A DNA stretch of 64,000 bases from Planococcus maritimus (GTDB taxonomy: Bacteria; Bacillota; Bacilli; Bacillales_A; Planococcaceae), in NCBI RefSeq assembly GCF_001687625.2, contig NZ_CP016538.2, positions 778,001 through 842,000 of the forward strand, in the 5' to 3' direction. Both the position numbers and the translations under genes were made by a program. This document shows, one piece after another, positions 27,855 to 36,650 of this stretch; positions within the stretch are counted from its first letter, which is position 1; each line of letters begins with the position of its first letter. The notes below the pieces were generated by a model. It had not been told where the DNA came from. It made no database searches and saw nothing but the letters and a program-made list of their open reading frames with translations.

Positions 27855-28502
27855 ATGATGTTAATACCAGCAGAGCAGTTAAGAAAGACTTTTCAAGTAG
27901 AAGCGAAATTTTATTATGCACAAGTCAATGAAGAACGTTTCTTAATGCGACAGCAAGCAAGGATTTTTCGAAAAGGCATTAGTCAATCTACTACGGATGC
28001 AGTATTCGTAATGATTAACCCAGGTGGTTGTTTACCGGGAGAATCGATAGGAAACATAGAAATTGCAGAAGCAAAATTTATTTCAGCGAAGCCGGATCCT
28101 ACACAATATCAATTAATGAATCTAATGGAGAGAAAAGGCTGGAATGTTATTACGCTCATTAACTTATCGGATATTTGTGAAGGGAATATGAAGAGTTTTA
28201 TTAGTCGTGAAAAAGAGTTTCGTAAAGCAAATGTCGCCCACTCTCTATTCCAACAAGGAAATACGAAAGAACTTAAAGAAGTTCTAGCATCAGCAGATCA
28301 TCTCATTTTTGCTTGGGGAGCATCTGACATTGCTAAAAAATTGGCTTGTCAATTTGGCCTTTTTCATGATGGGCAGCCCACAGATTCATATTTACATGCG
28401 AAAGCTCTAGTTCATGTAGAGAACAAGTATCCTCGCCATCCTAAACCAGCCACTATAGCGAACCGAATAATTTGGCTTAAAGAAATGGAGCCGCTGCTTT
28501 AA
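27855..28502 (+). CDS. DUF1643-like protein, AT-rich second copy
   Basis: A 215-residue paralogue or xenologue of the gene at 25301. It shares IPAEQL, VEAKFYYA, VFVMINPGG, PTQYQLMNLMER, NLSDICEGN, HLIFAWG and YPRHPKPAT at the same spacing. Its codons are AT-rich, like those of the WYL gene before it, which suggests that WYL and this gene arrived together rather than by local duplication. AAGGAGTGAG precedes the ATG. Function unknown; the WYL neighbour is the likely regulator. Confidence 0.75.
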   Translation: MMLIPAEQLRKTFQVEAKFYYAQVNEERFLMRQQARIFRKGISQSTTDAVFVMINPGGCLPGESIGNIEIAEAKFISAKPDPTQYQLMNLMERKGWNVITLINLSDICEGNMKSFISREKEFRKANVAHSLFQQGNTKELKEVLASADHLIFAWGASDIAKKLACQFGLFHDGQPTDSYLHAKALVHVENKYPRHPKPATIANRIIWLKEMEPLL

Positions 28503-28539
28503 GGGAAGTGCGTCTGATTGATTAAAGGAGCTGATTGCC

Positions 28540-28881
28540 GTGTTAATAAAGGCCATTTTAATCTCGGTCGGGAAATGGATGGATAGACAATTGTCATCAT
28601 CTCCTCCATCCGATACAATCGGCGATACAAAAATTATCGATGGCAAGGAATATTGGAATATGGGCGATTTGTATGATCAGGATAATTGGCGATATATTGG
28701 CCCAGCAACTTATGAGTATTTTATTAATCTTTACCAAGAGGATGCACGGGTATTTTATGCTCTCTCTTTAGAAGAGGATGTCGATGCCATCCACTCGGAA
28801 GGTTTTTATAACAAACGAGAAGCAGAAGAAAAGCTAATTCAGTATAAAGAAAAAAGAAATTCAAATATGCTAAAAAAATGA
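28540..28881 (+). CDS. Hypothetical protein, 113 residues
   Basis: Not recognised. It starts at GTG 28540 with AAAGGAG 10 bases upstream and follows the second DUF1643-like gene by 37 bases, so probably shares its transcript. A short hydrophobic N-terminus (LIKAILISVGKWM) is followed by a soluble acidic region with DGKEYWNMGDLYDQDNW and a charged helical C-terminus. Composition is AT-rich like its two upstream neighbours. Confidence 0.6.
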   Translation: MLIKAILISVGKWMDRQLSSSPPSDTIGDTKIIDGKEYWNMGDLYDQDNWRYIGPATYEYFINLYQEDARVFYALSLEEDVDAIHSEGFYNKREAEEKLIQYKEKRNSNMLKK

Positions 28882-28938
28882 CTGTTCCTTCACTAATATT
28901 AGACTTTGACCAATACGTATTTAAGCGGGGGTTAGAAG

Positions 28939-29451
28939 GTGAGATTCAAAATCAATAAAACTACAGGCTTTTCGCCAAAAATCGGCGAACTTGTCTCGAT
29001 GCTCGACTATACGCGCACGGTGACGTTGACGGATGTAGAAGGCTTATCAATCGAACAGCTGGATTATTTAGCTGACGGGCACTCGAATTCGATCGGGGCG
29101 CTCTTAATGCATATGGCGGCGATTGAATTTGTCCACCAGATCATCGCGTTTGAAAATCGAGACCTAACAGAGCAAGAGTTGGAGCAATGGCTGGTGCCAC
29201 TTGAGTTGGGGGACAAGGCGAGAAGCGAAATCCGTGGCCATTCGCTTGATTATTATCTGGATGAATTAAAGAAGGTCAGGGACCATACACTGTCGCTAAT
29301 GGAAAGTGTCGACGATAGCTGGTTGTATGAAGAAGGGCAATATTATAATGGCATCACTTACAATAAGTATTATCTCTGGTTTCATGTCGTAGAAGATGAA
29401 ACGAGCCACAGGGGACAGATCCGGATTCTCAAGCGCATGTTGGAGAAGTGA
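28939..29451 (+). CDS. DinB family protein
   Basis: A 170-residue helical-bundle protein of the DinB/DUF664 superfamily. Histidines expected to form the metal site occur in LLMHMAAIE and at the C-terminus in HVVEDETSHRGQI. The start is GTG 28939 behind GGGGGTTAGAAG. Base composition returns to the chromosomal average here, which marks the right edge of the AT-rich patch. DinB-type proteins include thiol-dependent transferases, but the activity of this one is unknown. Confidence 0.85.
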   Translation: MRFKINKTTGFSPKIGELVSMLDYTRTVTLTDVEGLSIEQLDYLADGHSNSIGALLMHMAAIEFVHQIIAFENRDLTEQELEQWLVPLELGDKARSEIRGHSLDYYLDELKKVRDHTLSLMESVDDSWLYEEGQYYNGITYNKYYLWFHVVEDETSHRGQIRILKRMLEK

Positions 29452-29486
29452 AAATAGGAGGAGAAAACCTGTCCGCGTTCCACCGC

Positions 29487-29514
29487 TTGACTTATTCCGC
29501 GGAGATGCTAAGAT
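29487..29514 (+). promoter_or_regulatory. Probable SigA promoter of the T-box transcript
   Basis: TTGACT, 16 bases, then TAAGAT, about 20 bases before the first conserved T-box leader elements. Confidence 0.6.
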
Positions 29515-29534
29515 TTAAAGCAATTGCAAAAAGC

Positions 29535-29752
29535 AACGACGAATATGTTGAATGATGAAAGAGTAGGCTCATTGCGCGCAGCGGTAAGAGACTGGACGGT
29601 CGGTGGAAGTCCAGGCAGCAATCGGGGTGAATTACGCCATCTGCAGTTTCAACGGTCAATTGAGTGGATGTTCCGAAGCGGAAGATCAACTAGGGTGGTA
29701 ACGCGGAGAAAACCTTCGTCCCTTTTTTAAGGGATGATAGGTTTTCTTTTTT
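29535..29752 (+). promoter_or_regulatory. T-box riboswitch, probable tyrosine specifier
   Basis: The leader starts with the stem I signature GATGAAAGAGTAG and contains the conserved T-box AGGGTGGTAACGCG at 29692-29705, which pairs with the NCCA end of uncharged tRNA. A terminator (AAAACC..CCC loop GGG..GGTTTT, then seven T) ends it at 29752. On the 3' side of stem I, GGTGAATTACGCC offers TAC (29633-29635) as the specifier, which would read tRNA-Tyr; the base after it is a purine, as usual. It controls the NhaC-family gene 29 bases downstream. Confidence 0.88.
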
Positions 29753-29780
29753 TATTTTCACAATACAGGAGGAACTGGAC

Positions 29781-31175
29781 ATGTTTCATATTAAAGCGAT
29801 TTTATCACCAGGCACAAAGGAAGCGGCGGCTTTGGTCGCGCTTATTGTTGCCATCATTAGTTTCAGCATTATCCGGTTCGAAGCGGCTCCGCACGTGCCG
29901 ATCTTGATCTCGATCCTATTATTGATGTGCTACGGGCTGGTTAAAAAATTATCCTACCGTGAATTGGAGCGGGGGCTGATTGAAGGCGCTAGCGCGGGGA
30001 TGGGCGCCGTTTTCTTATTCTTCTTCATCGGCATCCTCATCAGCAGCTGGATGATGAGCGGGACGATCCCGACTTTGATCTACGCCGGGTTTAGCTTGGT
30101 GACGCCCGTGTTTTTCTTTGCGGTCGTCTTTGTCGTCACAGCGATTATCGGGCTATCAATTGGCAGTTCTTTAACAACAGTGGCGACCGTGGGTGTGGCC
30201 TTGATCGGTATCGCTGGCGCACTGGATTTGTCACTCGCCATCACAGCAGGCGCAATCGTTTCCGGCGCCTTTTTCGGGGACAAGATGTCGCCGTTATCGG
30301 ATACAACCAATTTGGCCGCCTCCATTGTAGGCGTGGATCTCTTTGAACACATTCGCAATATGGGCTGGACGACGATTCCTGCCTTTATCTTAACGCTGGT
30401 GTTCTTCGGGCTATTATCGCCATCTGTGAGCTTGGATCATACGGAAAACATCGCTTTGTTTAAGGAAGGCTTGCTTGAGACCGGCTTGATCCATTGGTAC
30501 GCTTTAACACCGCTTGTCGTCTTAATCGTCTTGACGGTCTTCAAAGTGCCAGCGGTGTTGACCTTGGCCGCGAGTTCAGTGGTCGCTCTTGGCGTATCCC
30601 TATTCCATCAGAGCCTGCAAGTGTCATCGATGCTCGGCATCCTGTTTGGTGGCTACCAATCGTCGACTGGCATTGATGAAATTGATGCATTGCTGTCACG
30701 GGGCGGCATGGCAAGCATGTTCTTCACCATCGCCTTGGTCCTGCTCGCACTGAGCATGGGCGGTTTGTTATTCAAGCTTGGCATCATCCAAAACCTGCTT
30801 GCGAAAATCGAAAGTCTGCTGAAGAAAGTATCTTCTGTCATCGTCGCGTCTGCCTTGACGGCGATTGGCACGAATATCCTCGTCGGGGAACAATATTTAT
30901 CGATCTTGCTGACGGGCCAGGCGTTTCAGGAGCCGTATAAGAAAGTCGGCTTGGCTGGAAAGAACCTGAGCCGCGTCATGGAAGATGCAGGGACAGTCGT
31001 CAATCCACTCGTGCCGTGGAGCGTCTGCGGGATTTTCATCGCCTCGGTTTTGGACGTTTCGACATTGGAATATTTGCCATTTGCGTTCTTCTGCTTGCTG
31101 TCGCCAATTTTGACAGTGTTGCTCGGAGTGAGCGGGAAAACTTTGACGTATATTGAGGAAAGTTCAGTGAAATGA
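29781..31175 (+). CDS. NhaC family transporter under T-box control
   Basis: A 464-residue membrane protein with about 11-12 hydrophobic segments. GAFFGDKMSPLSDTTNLAASI is the characteristic block of the NhaC Na+/H+ antiporter family. Because it is directly behind a T-box with a probable Tyr codon, it is better seen as an amino-acid (tyrosine) transporter than as a simple antiporter; NhaC-type genes under Tyr T-boxes have been predicted to be tyrosine transporters. GGAGGAACTGGAC precedes the ATG. Confidence 0.88.
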   Translation: MFHIKAILSPGTKEAAALVALIVAIISFSIIRFEAAPHVPILISILLLMCYGLVKKLSYRELERGLIEGASAGMGAVFLFFFIGILISSWMMSGTIPTLIYAGFSLVTPVFFFAVVFVVTAIIGLSIGSSLTTVATVGVALIGIAGALDLSLAITAGAIVSGAFFGDKMSPLSDTTNLAASIVGVDLFEHIRNMGWTTIPAFILTLVFFGLLSPSVSLDHTENIALFKEGLLETGLIHWYALTPLVVLIVLTVFKVPAVLTLAASSVVALGVSLFHQSLQVSSMLGILFGGYQSSTGIDEIDALLSRGGMASMFFTIALVLLALSMGGLLFKLGIIQNLLAKIESLLKKVSSVIVASALTAIGTNILVGEQYLSILLTGQAFQEPYKKVGLAGKNLSRVMEDAGTVVNPLVPWSVCGIFIASVLDVSTLEYLPFAFFCLLSPILTVLLGVSGKTLTYIEESSVK

Positions 31176-31207
31176 TTCGCTAGCAAAATATTCGCGACGA
31201 TGAATAG

Positions 31208-31247
31208 AAAAAAGCGCAACCGATCCAATCGGCTGCGCTTTTTTTCG
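31208..31247. terminator. Bidirectional terminator
   Basis: AAAGCGCA..CCGA pairs with TCGG..TGCGCTTT around a short loop; flanked by A and T runs between convergent genes. Confidence 0.85.
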
Positions 31248-31270
31248 GTTGAATAGATAATGGAACAGAC

Positions 31271-32230
31271 TTACTCCATCAATTCCGGATAAACGGTTTC
31301 TGCGACCAGCTGCACGGCTTCGCCGATGCGCGGCCCAGGGCGGGAAGTGATGTCGGAATCGATGAAATGGACTTCGCCGTTTTCGATTGCCTCAACAGCT
31401 GACCAGCTATCGCGCGCTTCAATGTCACCAACGGCATCTTCGACATATGACACGGTCGTCAAGATGGTTTCAGGGTCGCGGGTGATGACTTCTTCTTCAG
31501 AAATATTCGGCCAGCCTTCGAGATCTTCAAAGACATTGGTCACTTGAGCGTGGTCGAGAATTTCCTGCATGAACGTGGACTTGCCGGTTGTGTAAATTTC
31601 AGGAGACGGGCTAATCTCCACGTAAACTTCTTCTTGCTCTTCTACAGCTGCGAGGCGTTCCTGGACATCTTCGATTTGCGTCTGAATGCCTTCGATTACT
31701 TCAGCGCCTTTGTCTTCTTTAGCCAGGACAGAAGCGATTTGTTCGATATCGCCATATACTTCGTCAAATGAAGTCGCGGATTGAATGACGAATACCGGAA
31801 TGTCTGCGTCTTCTAGTTGAGATAGGGCAGGCGGCGCTTCGCCGGTAGAGTAGGCCAAGACGACATCCGGGTCAAGCTGGATAATTTTTTCGGCATTGAA
31901 TTCGACAGAATCACTGACACGTTCAATGTCTTGTGCCGCTTCCGGATAGTTGTCGAAGTCGGTCACGCCGACCAATTGATCTCCTGCACCTAGTGCAAAG
32001 ACAATCTCGGTATTGCTTGGGATGAGGGAGACAATCGTTTCAGGCGCTTGCTCGAATTCGATGTCTTCGCCTCTATCATCGGTAACCGTGTACGGCGTGT
32101 CGCCTGAAGTTTCCGTTGCCGTTTCTTCCGGTGTTTCTTCTGTCGCAGGGGCTTCGGCCGAGTCATCTTGGCAAGCGCCAAGAGTTAAAGCGAGTGGAAT
32201 GCTGAGTAAAAGAAATGATTTGATTTTCAC
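31271..32230 (-). CDS. BtuF-like ABC transporter substrate-binding lipoprotein
   Basis: A 319-residue lipoprotein: the signal peptide ends in LTLGAC with the lipidated cysteine, then an acidic Thr/Glu linker. The rest is a class III binding protein with PETIVSLIPSNTEIVFALG and LDPDVVLAY, typical of BtuF and related cobalamin or siderophore receptors. It overlaps the upstream adenosyltransferase-like gene by 4 bases (ATGA), and both are behind a cobalamin riboswitch, so vitamin B12 or a corrinoid is the likely ligand. No BtuC or BtuD genes are next to it. Confidence 0.88.
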   Translation of the reverse strand: MKIKSFLLLSIPLALTLGACQDDSAEAPATEETPEETATETSGDTPYTVTDDRGEDIEFEQAPETIVSLIPSNTEIVFALGAGDQLVGVTDFDNYPEAAQDIERVSDSVEFNAEKIIQLDPDVVLAYSTGEAPPALSQLEDADIPVFVIQSATSFDEVYGDIEQIASVLAKEDKGAEVIEGIQTQIEDVQERLAAVEEQEEVYVEISPSPEIYTTGKSTFMQEILDHAQVTNVFEDLEGWPNISEEEVITRDPETILTTVSYVEDAVGDIEARDSWSAVEAIENGEVHFIDSDITSRPGPRIGEAVQLVAETVYPELME

Positions 32231-32769
32231 GAGTGAGTCTCCTTTTTCTTCATGCGTTTTGTTGGATACGATTTACTGACGAACGGGATTTCATCGACGC
32301 CGTGCTGCTTATTGGCATAGACGGCCATCACGAAAAAGACATTGGCGAGCAGGTTGGTGTAGTCCATCAAATGCTCCGGCACTTCGCGTTCGAGCGTCAC
32401 GTGGTGAAGGGCGCGGACGGATTTTTTCGCTTCGCTGCGGCAGACGTGAAGAATGCACGCACCGTGCGTTCCTTGCGGCAAGACAAACTGATCGATTTGT
32501 TCTTTCACTTCCGCCACGTAGCGATCATACAATTCGCTGAGCTCGGCGAGATCTTGTTCCGTGATGGCAAGTTTCCCGCGCACAGAGCCGTTTAAATGGT
32601 AGACCATCGGCTGCAAATAGCGCAGATCGTCAACGATGACAGGAATATCGTTCGTTGCGATGGCTTCGCCGATCCGCGTCGTCAAGGAATCGGTGCGAAT
32701 CTCGAAGTCGACCGTCGAGGCGCTTTCCCGCATGAACGGGTAGCATAGGTAGCGCATGTCTTTTTTCAT
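32227..32769 (-). CDS. PduO-type cobalamin adenosyltransferase homologue, degenerate
   Basis: A 180-residue protein that aligns with the C-terminal helical bundle of PduO-type ATP:cob(I)alamin adenosyltransferases: VDFEIRTDSL, then QGTHGACILHVCRSEAKKSVRALHHV and DYTNLLANVFFVMAVYAN. Compared with the usual RRAER motif this has KKSVR, and the N-terminal TKTGDxGxT phosphate loop is absent. It may be inactive or act in corrinoid binding or uptake. ATG 32769 has AGGAGG upstream; the open frame to 32862 runs into the riboswitch terminator and is not used. Confidence 0.75.
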   Translation of the reverse strand: MKKDMRYLCYPFMRESASTVDFEIRTDSLTTRIGEAIATNDIPVIVDDLRYLQPMVYHLNGSVRGKLAITEQDLAELSELYDRYVAEVKEQIDQFVLPQGTHGACILHVCRSEAKKSVRALHHVTLEREVPEHLMDYTNLLANVFFVMAVYANKQHGVDEIPFVSKSYPTKRMKKKETHS

Positions 32770-32830
32770 CTGTTCACCTCCTAAATAGAATCCGTAAATA
32801 TCAGCAGACGTATCGCTTCTGAAAAGACAT

Positions 32831-32862
32831 AAAAAAGCCACTCTCAACGAAGAGAGTGGCAC
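32831..32862 (-). terminator. Expression-platform terminator of the cobalamin riboswitch
   Basis: On the minus strand CCACTCTC TTCGTT GAGAGTGG is followed by six T, between the aptamer and the first gene. Confidence 0.85.
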
Positions 32863-32947
32863 GATTGCGAATATCGGGCATAAAGCCGTCCATAGGAAAA
32901 AGTTGCCGTAGATCCTCTTATCTTCCGAAGAGCAAAAATACGTTCAG

Positions 32948-33112
32948 AAAAAGGTAGGTCTCCTGGCTTGTGCATCGATTTACTCTAAGGCCTTCCCGGG
33001 TCTCCCCAGTGGCATCTCTTATTTCATACGCACTTACAGTTGCGGAAACAGCTCCGGATTTTCACCGGATTCCCTGTTACGCTGACGAATCAGCACCTTT
33101 TCCCTGCATGAT
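32948..33112 (-). promoter_or_regulatory. Cobalamin riboswitch
   Basis: On the minus strand the order GGTGCTGAT, then CAGGGAATCCGGTGAAAATC, then GGAGCTGT..CCGCAACTGTA, then GCCACTG, GGGAAGGC and finally AGCCAGGAGACCTACC is the textbook cobalamin aptamer, including the B12 box. It precedes a terminator and the adenosyltransferase-like/BtuF-like genes, which it should switch off when cobalamin is abundant. Confidence 0.95.
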
Positions 33113-33480
33113 TATTTACTTAGTTTCAGTGTAGCACTTTTGTTTTGGATTTAGGAGAGGAGAACCAAAATGTTTAGGGCTTTCAGTCGGTTATTTGGAA
33201 GAATTAGCGCAACGCTTAGGAGGAGCAGGAACAATAACCACCTAAGCCGTGTAGCGATAGCGTTTATCACGCATAAATACGAAGTTGACTTTTCATTGGT
33301 TGGATTTATAATTGACTGTGATAATCATTTTCAATTAAACAATTTACGAAGCAAATCTATAAAGCTGTTGTCGCTGTGAAACACTGCCGCGGCACTGTAA
33401 GTTCTCGTGTATGGAATCTGGTTGAAAAGCCATTCTTTCTGCAGAGACAACTGACAACCAGAATGGAAAGGGTGTAACAA
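33113..33480 (+). other. Gene-poor spacer with a doubtful 69-codon ORF
   Basis: The spacer between the divergent riboswitch and the acyl carrier protein gene holds an ORF at 33170-33379 with a fair GGAGAGGAG site but a product that looks unlike any protein I know. A second frame ending at TAA near 33243 encodes GLSVGYLEELAQRLGGAG, which looks more protein-like and could be the tail of a decayed gene. Nothing firm can be called. Confidence 0.3.
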
Positions 33481-33729
33481 ATGAAGAATATTGAAAAATA
33501 CAGAAATGCTTTCGTGGAGGCATTGGAAATAGATGAAGATGAAGTAGGGGAAGAGCTAGTATTGGGTGAGACGAGTGAATGGGATTCGCTTGGCCATATG
33601 ATTCTCATCTCCACGATGGAAGAGGCCTTTGACGTCTCTTTGGATTCCGAATGGATGTCCGAATTCGATTCGTACCAGTCTGGACTCAAGTTATTGGACC
33701 GATTAGGAGTAGACTTCATCAATGAATAG
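33481..33729 (+). CDS. Acyl carrier protein
   Basis: An 82-residue acidic acyl/peptidyl carrier protein. WDSLGHM near residue 36 holds the serine that receives 4'-phosphopantetheine. GAAAGGGTGTAAC precedes the ATG. Its end overlaps the next ORF by 8 bases, so it is tightly coupled to the AMP-forming ligase, which should load it. Together with the MBOAT and SGNH genes this mirrors DltC in the D-alanylation pathway, though the order C-A-B-D differs from the usual dltABCD. Confidence 0.88.
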   Translation: MKNIEKYRNAFVEALEIDEDEVGEELVLGETSEWDSLGHMILISTMEEAFDVSLDSEWMSEFDSYQSGLKLLDRLGVDFINE

Positions 33730-35113
33730 TTTCAACCAATTGGAGGCGTTTGGAGACCGCACGGCCATATATGCGGAGCGGGAATACTCGTACGCTGCAA
33801 TGGTCGAGATTGCTGATTCGATTAGCCGACAAGTTGGAGAGCGAACGCTCGTTTTTTGTTTATGTGCCAATAATAAAGAGTCAGTATTCGGCTATGTGGG
33901 CTTTCTTCGAGGCGGTATTGTGCCGGTGCTGTTGGATGCTTCGATTCAAGCAGACCGGCTTGACCGGCTGATTGAGCTGTATCAGCCTGCGTATATTTGG
34001 GCGAACCGTGAAAACGAAGACCTCGCAAAAACGATGAATCGGTCATTTGAGTTTGGGGAGTATTCTTTATTCGAATGCCCGGCCGTTCATCAACACGAGC
34101 TAGATGAACATCTTGCGCTCCTTTTAACAACCTCAGGAAGTACGGGCAGCCCCAAATTTGTCCGCTTAAGTTACGAAAACATTTTCAGTAATGCTGACTC
34201 AATTCGGGAGTACTTAGATATCCAAGAAGACGACAAACCGATCACCACGCTTCCGATGAATTATTCATACGGACTGTCGATCATCAATAGCCATCTCATC
34301 TGTGGCGCGGCGATCATTTTGACGGATGCCTCGATCTTGAAAAAAGAATTTTGGGATTTGTGCAAAGAGCGGCAAGCAACGACATTCGGGGGAGTTCCGT
34401 TCGTGTACGAGATGCTTGATAAGTTGAAGTTTGAACAGTTCGACCTCCCAAGCTTAAAAACACTGACGCAAGCCGGAGGGAAACTGAACGCCAAGCTCTC
34501 GTCTAAATTTGCGGAACTCTGCCAGCAAAAAGGAATTCGATTTGTCACGATGTACGGTCAAACCGAAGCGACAGCGCGGATGAGCTACTTGCCGCATGAA
34601 AAAAGCCTCGAGAAAGCCGGAAGCATCGGCATCGCGATCCCCGGCGGCAAATTGATGCTGCAAGATGGCAATGGTGAGCCGATCACGTCGCCACACGTAG
34701 TCGGGGAATTGATCTACCAAGGAGCCAATGTGTCTTTAGGCTATGCGGAATCCTCAGCCGACCTGTCGAGCAAAGACGACAATCACGGAACGCTGCATAC
34801 AGGGGATCTGGCATACTTTGACGAGGACGGCTATTTCTTTATAACGGGACGCACGAAACGAATCCTTAAAATTGCCGGAAGCCGCATCAGTTTAGATGAA
34901 GTGGAAGGACTGTTGCATGAGCAAGGGCATGACTGTGTCTGCTCAGGAACAGATGATAAATTATTCATTTACACATTAAAGGAAGACCAAGTGCAAATTA
35001 AAAAAATAATTAAGGAAAAATTAAACTTAAAGGGCTTTAAAGTAATAAGCATTGAGGAATTCCCACGCAACGATTTCGGGAAAATCCTATATGCGGAGCT
35101 GCCTAGTGCATAG
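33722..35113 (+). CDS. AMP-forming acyl/amino-acid ligase, DltA-like
   Basis: A 463-residue ANL-superfamily adenylating enzyme. The P-loop LLTTSGSTGSPKFVRLSY, the MYGQTEATARMSYLP block, the HTGDLAYFDEDGYFFITGR hinge region and a C-terminal NDFGKILY with the catalytic lysine are all present. It probably activates a carboxylic acid and loads it on the carrier protein encoded just upstream. It is somewhat shorter than typical DltA (about 500) and the specificity pocket is not readable, so D-alanine is only one possibility. Confidence 0.88.
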   Translation: MNSFNQLEAFGDRTAIYAEREYSYAAMVEIADSISRQVGERTLVFCLCANNKESVFGYVGFLRGGIVPVLLDASIQADRLDRLIELYQPAYIWANRENEDLAKTMNRSFEFGEYSLFECPAVHQHELDEHLALLLTTSGSTGSPKFVRLSYENIFSNADSIREYLDIQEDDKPITTLPMNYSYGLSIINSHLICGAAIILTDASILKKEFWDLCKERQATTFGGVPFVYEMLDKLKFEQFDLPSLKTLTQAGGKLNAKLSSKFAELCQQKGIRFVTMYGQTEATARMSYLPHEKSLEKAGSIGIAIPGGKLMLQDGNGEPITSPHVVGELIYQGANVSLGYAESSADLSSKDDNHGTLHTGDLAYFDEDGYFFITGRTKRILKIAGSRISLDEVEGLLHEQGHDCVCSGTDDKLFIYTLKEDQVQIKKIIKEKLNLKGFKVISIEEFPRNDFGKILYAELPSA

Positions 35114-35198
35114 GCGGCAGGACCAGCTGCATCTGCAGTAGGACCTGGCTTCCTTCAGACAAAAGCATCCTTTAGTTGATTAATTATCAGGTGATCGA

Positions 35199-36650
35199 AT
35201 GACGTTTATCTCAATTGAATTTCTACTATTTTTCGCCGTAATCGTTTTTGCGTATTACTCCATCCCACATCGCTGGCGATGGGTTCTTTTATTGGCTGCC
35301 AGTTATAGTTTCTATGCCAGCTTAAGCGGCTATTTTGTCTTCTTGCTGTTGACCAGTACAGCGTTTTCGTATGTGACCGGAATCCTGATTGAAAAACAGG
35401 AAACGAAAAAACAAAAGAAGAAAGTCATGCTCGTGGGCATTGGCGTCTTGTTGTTTTTTCTTGGCTGGTTTAAGTATTTTAACTTCGTCAACGATTCACT
35501 TCGCGCCATTTCAGCCTATTTGAATGTGGATTACACTATTCCTTATCAGGAAATTATCCTGCCGATCGCGATTTCTTTTTATACGTTCCAGGCAGTCAGT
35601 TACTTGGTGGACATTTACCGCGGCAAGCTAAAAGCGGAAATGCATTACGGCTATTTTTCCATCTATTTCGCCTTTTTCCCGCAATTGGTGGCGGGGCCGA
35701 TCGAACGCGCGAAAAAGCTGCTTCCACAATTTAAAGCAGAACAAACCTTAAAATACGAAAACTTAAGTTATGGAATGAAGCGAATCGCCTGGGGATTTTT
35801 TAAGAAGACTTTGATTGCGGACCGGCTCGCGCCCATCGTAGCGAGTGTGTACGATAACCCGGATGCAACCGGGTCACAAATCGTCCTCGCAACCATTTTA
35901 TTTTCGGTTCAACTTTACGCCGATTTTTCCGCACTTAGCGACATTGCAATTGGCTGCGCCAGAATGCTTGGAATTAAATTGACCGAAAACTTCAAGCAGC
36001 CGCATTTTGCCACATCGATCGGGGATTTCTGGAACCGTTGGCACATTACGTTTTCTACCTGGCTTAGAGATTATATCTTCGTGCCGTTATGTAAAGGGAA
36101 AAAGAAAAGAAGCGAAATTTACGTAGCCATCATCATCACGTTTTTAATCAGCGGCATTTGGCACGGAGCTGCTTGGAGTTTTGTGTTATGGGGGCTGATT
36201 CACGGGTTTTACCGCGTATTTGGCGACCATACGAAACAAGCTCGTGGGAAGATGGCATCATTTACCTACTTGGACCGAAATCCCACATTCCATAAATGGG
36301 TGAAAATCGCGATTACGTTCTTATTGGTTTGTTTTTCTAGAGTGTTCTTCCGGTCGGATTCAGTGACTGCCGCATTTACCAATGCACAGCTATTCTTAAC
36401 GCCTAGCTCGTGGCGGCCGTCCGGAATCATAGAAGCGTTCGAGATATTTTCACTGCTCGATCTAGCCATCTTTGCGTTTTTCTTTGTCGTCATGCAGTTG
36501 TTCCACCATGTGGAAAGAAAGAATACCTCGACATGGAACTGGCTATCGCAACGCCCCGTATTCGCCCGTTACGCTGTATACGTATTAATCGTTGTATCCG
36601 TCTTGGTATTCGGTGCGACAGGTCAAGGGTTCGTATATGGTGGATTTTAA
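35199..36650 (+). CDS. MBOAT family O-acyltransferase (DltB/AlgI-like)
   Basis: A 483-residue polytopic membrane protein of the MBOAT family. FFPQLVAGPIERAKKLLPQ, the DFWNRWHITFSTWLRDYIFVPL block and GIWHGAAWSFVLWGLIHG with the catalytic histidine are diagnostic for the AlgI/DltB group, which passes acyl groups across the membrane. It starts 85 bases after the ligase gene and would take the acyl group from the carrier protein encoded upstream. Confidence 0.93.
   Translation: MTFISIEFLLFFAVIVFAYYSIPHRWRWVLLLAASYSFYASLSGYFVFLLLTSTAFSYVTGILIEKQETKKQKKKVMLVGIGVLLFFLGWFKYFNFVNDSLRAISAYLNVDYTIPYQEIILPIAISFYTFQAVSYLVDIYRGKLKAEMHYGYFSIYFAFFPQLVAGPIERAKKLLPQFKAEQTLKYENLSYGMKRIAWGFFKKTLIADRLAPIVASVYDNPDATGSQIVLATILFSVQLYADFSALSDIAIGCARMLGIKLTENFKQPHFATSIGDFWNRWHITFSTWLRDYIFVPLCKGKKKRSEIYVAIIITFLISGIWHGAAWSFVLWGLIHGFYRVFGDHTKQARGKMASFTYLDRNPTFHKWVKIAITFLLVCFSRVFFRSDSVTAAFTNAQLFLTPSSWRPSGIIEAFEIFSLLDLAIFAFFFVVMQLFHHVERKNTSTWNWLSQRPVFARYAVYVLIVVSVLVFGATGQGFVYGGF

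Noticed and set aside
25301..28502. Possible transposon bounded by the two DUF1643-like genes
   Set aside because: The copies diverge too much to be recent repeats and no transposase or target-site duplication is visible.
31271..32769. Siderophore uptake as role of the binding protein
   Set aside because: The cobalamin riboswitch and the adenosyltransferase homologue make a corrinoid more likely than iron.
33170..33379. 69-codon ORF upstream of the acyl carrier gene
   Set aside because: Fair start site but unlike any protein I know and crossed by a more protein-like frame; recorded only as part of the spacer.
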